Source of the DNA: Nephromyces sp. MM_2019
Lineage: Eukaryota > Apicomplexa > Aconoidasida > Nephromycida
Assembly (NCBI GenBank): GCA_015657535.1
Contig: JADHZB010002149.1
Span: 2,986 to 25,286, forward strand
Reading direction: 5' to 3'
Length of the DNA: 22,301 nt
In this document: piece after piece, positions 17,983 through 22,301 of the stretch
How the letters are laid out: the number at the start of each line of letters is the position of its first letter
Position numbering within the stretch: the first letter of the stretch is position 1
Made by a program: the position numbers and the translations under genes
The notes under the pieces: generated by a model
Database searches by the model: none
The model's input: only the letters and a program-made list of their open reading frames with translations
Told to the model about the DNA's origin: nothing

Positions 17983-18716
17983 TTTTAAGAAGCGATATAT
18001 AGACATGTCAACAGATAATTCTTTTATACTCATGCTCTCAAGGTAAATCTGAGCTGAAGAACTGGATTGTGGGGGTGATGGTGTGGCTGACATTGCTTCT
18101 ATGAGGTGTGTAAATTGTTTTTTCCTTGGTTTCAGATTTGATGTACCCAATAAACTTATAAAGAATAATCTAGAAAACCCAGATAGCTTGTGTGTGCTGT
18201 TGGGAGTTGATAATCTTTCAAGATATTTGCTTGGGCTCAGGATAAATCGTCGTTGTATGGGCCTTGTAGAAGCAAATGATGTTAAGAATGGTTCAAAGAG
18301 TGTGTTGTAGAGTGGAAAATCAAAGTTTGTTGATATTGGAGAGGCACTAATATTCGCTTGGCTCACTCGAAACAAGTTGAATGCATAGCTCAATGTTGTT
18401 TCAAGATCCTTATAATCGATTGGGTTCGTGTGTGTAACATTGAAGAAATGGGATTTCAATGAGAAATTGAATTCAAAGGACAGGCCATGTCCCTCAACAG
18501 GTTTAGAGCCATCTGTTTGCACATATGTATTGTTGACGTTTGACTGTGGAGATATAAGGGAAACCTTAGGGGAGGGCAGTGAGGGGCAATTGGCTGATAG
18601 TTGAACATTTTCAAATTGGATAGATAGCCTAGAATTAAGTAAAGATTGAGGGGGTTGAAAAAATGGTAATAGTAGTCTTGAATGCTTATCTTCTCCCATG
18701 GTGAATTTATATAAGC
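17983..18716 (-). CDS. VPS13: VPS13-like protein, exon 3
   Basis: The acceptor GCTTACAG (AG 18717-18718) and donor TTAAAA/GTAAGC (GT 17981-17982) frame a 734-base exon entering after phase 1 and leaving in phase 0, consistent with both neighbours. It begins LYKFTMGEDKHSRLLLPFF, with beta-rich segments such as RLSIQFENVQLS and LSFEFNFSLKSHFF, and ends with AQIYLESMSIKELSVDMSIYRFLK. That last segment corresponds to the I-Y-x-x-L-x-I-x-P-I-K-L-x-x-S-F strand before the C-terminal domain of VPS13. The middle is Ser/Pro-rich and poorly conserved. Homology rests on the ends and the order; a database search would firm it up. Confidence 0.78.
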
Positions 18717-19281
18717 CTGTAAGCATTGTAAACAATATGAGTATCATATAATCAAATCCTTGAAAGTCTTAAAACAGCACACACTTATATATAACTTTAC
18801 TAATTGATTGAAAGTTTTAATAAAAAATGTTACGCAGAATTCAATCAATTGCTTGAATCAGTACATATAATCAAATAAATAGGTGTGAGATCCTTAAGGT
18901 ATCACAAATAAAAGCGCATAATCTGGCCAATAATTAAAATTACTTAACAAAACACATACATACATGTGCCACATAACCTGCTGCACGCAAAATCCTTAAC
19001 ATAATCTCAGCTAGATACATATATTGAAACCAATGAAATCACACACATATATTTGGTCTAACCAGCTACGCGGAAAATATTGACACACCACACGAATACG
19101 CACACAATTGTATCATCTAACCAATGATACAAATTACAATACATACACACACGCATATCACTTAACAAGCTACGTGGAGATTCCTTGGCACACAACACAC
19201 ATATATAACAAGGAAAATTTCTAACTACAAATAAAAAAATTGTATAAAAATAAGTGTAGTTACACTTGAATATATACGAAC
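18717..19281 (-). other. Intron 2 of the VPS13-like gene, with diverged repeats
   Basis: The intron runs from donor GCAG/GTTCGT (GT at 19280-19281) to acceptor TTACAG at 18717, 565 bases. It holds three diverged copies of a 90-100 base unit whose core is AACCAGCTACGCGGAAAAT (near 18974, 19058 and 19161), each with CACACA-rich sequence around it. The 802-residue open frame of the preceding exon runs on into this intron, but phase and family length favour splicing at 19282. Confidence 0.7.
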
Positions 19282-21353
19282 CTGCGGTTTGGTTACTAAA
19301 TTTAATATGCCCAGAAACATGCACATCACCCAATTCAAAGGTGATTGAGTCAACATTGTTATTCATAAGATCCGTGTTGAAGGCTAAACCGAGTGGTTTC
19401 TTGAAAAAATGTATACTTATCCCTCTAATAAGGAGCTTAATGTGTGAAAAATCAAATGCGGAAGTTGATGAGAGTAGAGAGCTATTGGGTATTGAGCCTA
19501 TAGATTTCTGAGAAAGTGATTGATTTGCTCTGGGGAGTTGCGTACTGATAGTTTCACTGATTTGGCCATGCCCGTATGAATAATCATAGGGGAAACTTGG
19601 TGTGTAAGATGAAAGGAATGGTAAGGCATAAGAACGAGAGCTCCGCTTGTTTAGGTTGGAAAATTTCATACCCAGTGAAGGTCGCTCTGTTATAAGGATT
19701 TGATGGCAAGGTATAGACGATTCAACCATCACTACACAGAATTTCCAAGCCCTAGTTTGTTCATCACCTTGTACAGAGTTAATAGGTGAGTTATCAGGCT
19801 CAATAATACTTGCTTTAGATGTTGTAGAGCATAATGGTTCTGGGCTAAAAAGTGAGAAATATGTGTGTTTGTTATCACTCACAACAAACTTGCAGCAATC
19901 TATATAGGTATTCTGAAGCCTATTTAATTGGAGTAATCTAAAGGTTGGTACAACTTTATTAGGGAATAAGGATAGCGCAAGGCAGCCATGAGGTATTAAA
20001 CGTGTGGGTGTATTTATATTTAATTCCATGCACACAAAGAATAAATCGAGCTCAATGGTGCTAGTAATAATAACAGAGGGTGGTTGTGGGGTATCATTAC
20101 ACAGGGAATTATATAAATCAGTTTGGGGTGATATTCTACCTTCCTTATCCTTTGAAAAGGGTGAACTCAACAGTGTAAATTCACACTCTTTATATTTCCT
20201 TGTTTCAACCAAAATAACATCCAAGTGTGCTTCCTTAATCTTATTCAATTGTTCACCCTCTACATTGGGATAATCAACTGAGGTGAGTGTGTTTATATAG
20301 AAATTTTCAGACATCAGGGGTGTGAATGGTTCAGTCCAAAAGGGTTGTAATGTGTGGCTTATATGTGTGTATTGGAAACCAATCTTACGTCGTAACCACA
20401 CTAAATGTGACTCATTTTCATCGGGCCAATGTAAAGGTGAAATTTCACCTTCCTGTAGTATATGGGTATCTGTGTGTAACTGTTCCATCGAGAACTCAAG
20501 GGCAAAATTACATCGATTGATTAACATGTGTCTAGGCTTAAAGGTGATGATCATAGCATTCCTAAATTCAGGCCCAGAAATTTCATAGGTTTGTATAATC
20601 TCTAATCCATTTCTTAGTTTCAACACATCACTGTAAGATGTGTGTATAAGGTTTTCAATCTCATTATCTACACCATCAATTGATCGTAAAGGTTGGTAAG
20701 GTGTTTCAGGTTGATTGTGTATCTTTAATATATATCCACGATGTTCATAAGGAAATGTAGTAGGGTAAATGTGTGTATCTGATTCAATACCAATCAAGTT
20801 ATTAGGTTCTTCTTTGTGATAAGTGTATCTCCTCATACTTGATTGTGTAGGGAAATTAAAATCATAGTGATTATAAGCAGGCAAATTCATTACACGATCA
20901 CTAACAAATTTGGATTCTTCCAAGTGTCCAGATGTATATTCAAGTGTGTAAGGTGTAAGATTGATCAACCAATAAGGTGACCTAAATGTAATGGTTAATG
21001 ATTGTGTGTAACGTTGTATAATAATCTGTAGATCTATAGGTTTGTGTCCAATATTTGATTCAAGTGTGCAGAAACCACTCTCAATGTGTTCACCATTTAA
21101 TGTATTTTCAACCTCTGATGTGTGTGTATCTGATGAATTCATCTTAGTTAAATCTAAATCAGTCATTGAAATTGTAGCCAAACATTTATCTAATAACATA
21201 GGCAATGACCATAACCCCCCCAATGGTTCACGTACCCTAAATTGTATAGGCCTACTTGGTAAAAATTTATTTAAACCAAACTCTTCAGATGGGCTTAAAT
21301 ATATAGGTTCTGATACACACCCACGATCATCCCAAAATTCAAATACTAGCGGC
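19282..21353 (-). CDS. VPS13: VPS13-like protein, exon 2 (VAB end and SHR-BD/DUF1162 region)
   Basis: This large 2072-base exon encodes about 690 residues. VPS13 proteins are long rod-shaped lipid channels at organelle contact sites; this part forms the adaptor-binding and central C-terminal region. It opens by completing PIQLINASPRPLVFEFWDDR, a VAB-type beta repeat with its conserved Asn. ITFRSPYWLINLTPYTLEY (about 20930-20990) and MIITFKPRHMLINRCNFALE (about 20510-20570) are the two hallmark segments of the former SHR-BD domain. LHWPDENESHLVWLRRK and FRLLQLNRLQNTYI follow, with LIRGISIHFFKKPLGLAF near the end. The acceptor is CATTTTAG (AG 21354-21355). The donor is CAG/GTTCGT. The coding strand is notably rich in ACACAC, giving repeated THT/DTH motifs. 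Confidence 0.88.
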
Positions 21354-21390
21354 CTAAAATGTGTGTGTATGGAGTAGGGAGGGATGAGTG

Positions 21391-21684
21391 ATTTGAGGGG
21401 AGTGGGGGTTATATAATGTGTGTGTGTGTGTGTAAGTATGCGTGGCTTGAGGGGAGTGGGGGTCATATAATGTGCGTGTGTGTGTAAGTATGCGTGGCTT
21501 GAGGGGAGTGGGGGTCATATGATGTGCGTGTGTGTGTAAGTATGCGTGATTTGAGGGGAGTGGGGGTCATATAATGTGTGTGTGTGTGTAAGTATGCGTG
21601 ATTTGAGGGGAGTGGGGGTTATATCATGTGTGTGTGTGTAAGTATGCGTGAATTGAGGGGAGTGGGGGTTATATCATGTGTGTA
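21391..21684 (+). repeat. G-rich minisatellite, about six units of 50-54 bases
   Basis: Each unit has the form TTGAGGGGAGTGGGGG, then TCATATAATG or TTATATCATG, then a variable TG run, then TAAGTATGCGTG. Units start near 21391, 21446, 21498, 21550, 21602 and 21652. Differences are mainly in the length of the TG run and single bases. The plus strand has a G4 and a G5 tract per unit. The repeat lies in the intron close to the exon 2 acceptor; the upstream ATG of the long open frame falls inside it and is not a start. Confidence 0.92.
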
Positions 21685-21921
21685 GGGAAAGATTTGAAGG
21701 GGTATGGGAGGTTTAAGTAATGTGTATGTGTGTAGTAGGTAGGGATTGGAGGGGGAGAAGGGTTGGGGGAGATTATATAGATTGTGTGCGTGTTATGATT
21801 AGGAGTTTAAGGATATAATTTGAGGTATACTCATGTGTGTATCATAGATAAATTAAATGGTTTGGATATTCTATGTGTATCTATCATAGAGTGTTCAATA
21901 CAAACCTAGTCATATAGTTAT

Positions 21922-21968
21922 TCTCTCTCACTCTCACTCTCTATCTATCTATCTCTCTATATATATTA
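21922..21968. repeat. CT/CTAT microsatellite
   Basis: A run of CTCTCTCACTCTCACTCTC is followed by CTATCTATCTATC and a short AT run, in intron 1. It is an ordinary simple repeat, most likely polymorphic in length. Confidence 0.85.
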
Positions 21969-22076
21969 GTCAAATATATGATAATTATGTTATTTAGGGT
22001 TACACATACACTCTACACACATATCTAATCAATAAATATCACACCTAACCACACCTGCACCTTCCCACACACATAC

Positions 22077-22301
22077 CTTGGGCTAGCATTGATAAGTTGA
22101 ATAGGATAAGCCAATGTAATTAGCTTGGATGATGTGTAATTATTTGATTTACAATTAATTGTACAAATAAATGAAGGATGTTCACACACAAGTAATAAAT
22201 CTTCAATCATATTTGTTAATATAACAGGATTTGTATAGGGGGAATCTTTACCCAAACGTTTAAGTTTAAGAAATGTGTAAGGTGAACATATAGCTGTGGG
22301 T
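22077..22301 (-). CDS. VPS13: VPS13-like protein, exon 1 in window (partial, VAB repeat)
   Basis: The frame is open from the right window edge (first full codon at 22300) to the donor CCAAG/GTATGTG at 22077. It encodes PTAICSPYTFLKLKRLGKDS and, further on, IEDLLLVCEHPSFICTIN and LAYPIQLINASPR. The last segment is the start of a VAB (Vps13 adaptor-binding) beta repeat with the conserved Asn in LIN, completed by exon 2. Most of the gene (the N-terminal chorein domain and the long repeating groove) must lie beyond the right edge. I see no start codon that would make this a first exon. Confidence 0.78.

Larger units (their letters stand above)
21354..22076 (-). other. Intron 1 of the VPS13-like gene, rich in simple repeats
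   Basis: The donor is CCAAG/GTATGTG (GT at 22075-22076) and the acceptor CATTTTAG ends at 21354, 723 bases. Two bases (AG) left by exon 1 join the first base of exon 2 to give an Arg codon, restoring the frame and a continuous VAB repeat. The intron contains a G-rich minisatellite (21391-21684), a CT/CTAT microsatellite (about 21922-21968) and TG-rich stretches. Confidence 0.8.

Noticed and set aside
19058..19281. Continuation of exon 2 to the stop at 19058 as the protein C terminus
   Set aside because: The stretch is intron-like (CACACA repeats, diverged units), a donor at 19281 fits the phase of the next exon, and the downstream exons carry VPS13 features.
18083..20588. Plus-strand open frames opposite the VPS13-like exons (for example 20004-20273 and 20322-20588)
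   Set aside because: They are antisense shadows of coding exons without recognisable domains.
21354..21466. N-terminal extension MTPTPLKPRILTHTHTHY of the long minus-strand open frame as a true protein start
   Set aside because: It lies in the intronic minisatellite; the acceptor at 21354 and the exact phase match to the upstream VAB exon explain the frame better.
1..22301. A novel defence, toxin or CRISPR-like system
   Set aside because: The DNA is eukaryotic and every recognisable coding piece is a retrotransposon or the VPS13-like gene; no array or operon structure is present.

Overview
The window is AT-rich eukaryotic nuclear DNA. This follows from spliced coding exons with GT..AG borders and matching phases, LTR retrotransposons of the Ty3/gypsy (Metaviridae) group, and long gene-free AT-rich stretches. 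Nothing in the sequence fixes the lineage, so I leave it open. A run of 50 Ns (10513-10562) shows this is a scaffold with one assembly gap.

Layout. (1) 1-2562, minus strand: the 5' part of a Ty3/gypsy element, cut by the left window edge. It has an LTR (copy A), an intact gag with a CCHC zinc knuckle, and a pol frame (protease, then reverse transcriptase) that overlaps the end of gag in the -1 frame. The heptamer G GGA AAC sits directly on the gag stop codon. Pol is broken by one in-frame TGA and one single-base frameshift. (2) 2563-3151: a second LTR of the same family (copy B), in tandem with A. (3) 3152 to about 3700, minus, and about 6200-6632, plus: LTR copies E and G of a second family, facing away from each other across about 2.5 kb of gene-free AT-rich DNA. 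(4) 6634-7926, plus: primer-binding site, decayed gag and start of protease of the second-family element. (5) About 7930-10512, minus: the 3' half of a chromodomain-bearing element (reverse transcriptase tail, RNase H, integrase, chromodomain, terminal hairpin, polypurine tract, 3' LTR), with three in-frame stops, truncated at the gap. (6) 10842-11457: LTR copy C of the first family, inserted in a minus-strand gag/LTR fragment (11458 to about 12250) of the second family. (7) 12259 to about 12580, plus: a reverse-transcriptase fragment from another element. (8) 12650-17080: mostly gene-free AT-rich DNA with a very old LTR (copy D, about 14675-15302) and a cluster of small hairpin-forming repeats.

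(9) 17080-22301, minus: the only clear host gene, the 3' portion of a VPS13-like bridge-type lipid transfer protein. Five exons are visible (22301-22077, 21353-19282, 18716-17983, 17859-17665, 17379-17100 or -17080). At each of the four junctions the flanking phases restore an open frame. They cover about 1,170 residues: the end of the VAB repeats, the region once called SHR-BD/DUF1162, and the start of the C-terminal region. The final C-terminal helices and PH domain of VPS13 are not visible before the gene runs into AT-rich transposon territory.

The main message is a graveyard of nested Ty3/gypsy elements of at least three families beside one host gene whose introns, and partly its exons, are rich in CA/TG simple repeats. 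No element in the window is complete, and all visible pol frames are broken. I see no tRNA, rRNA or CRISPR and nothing prokaryotic.
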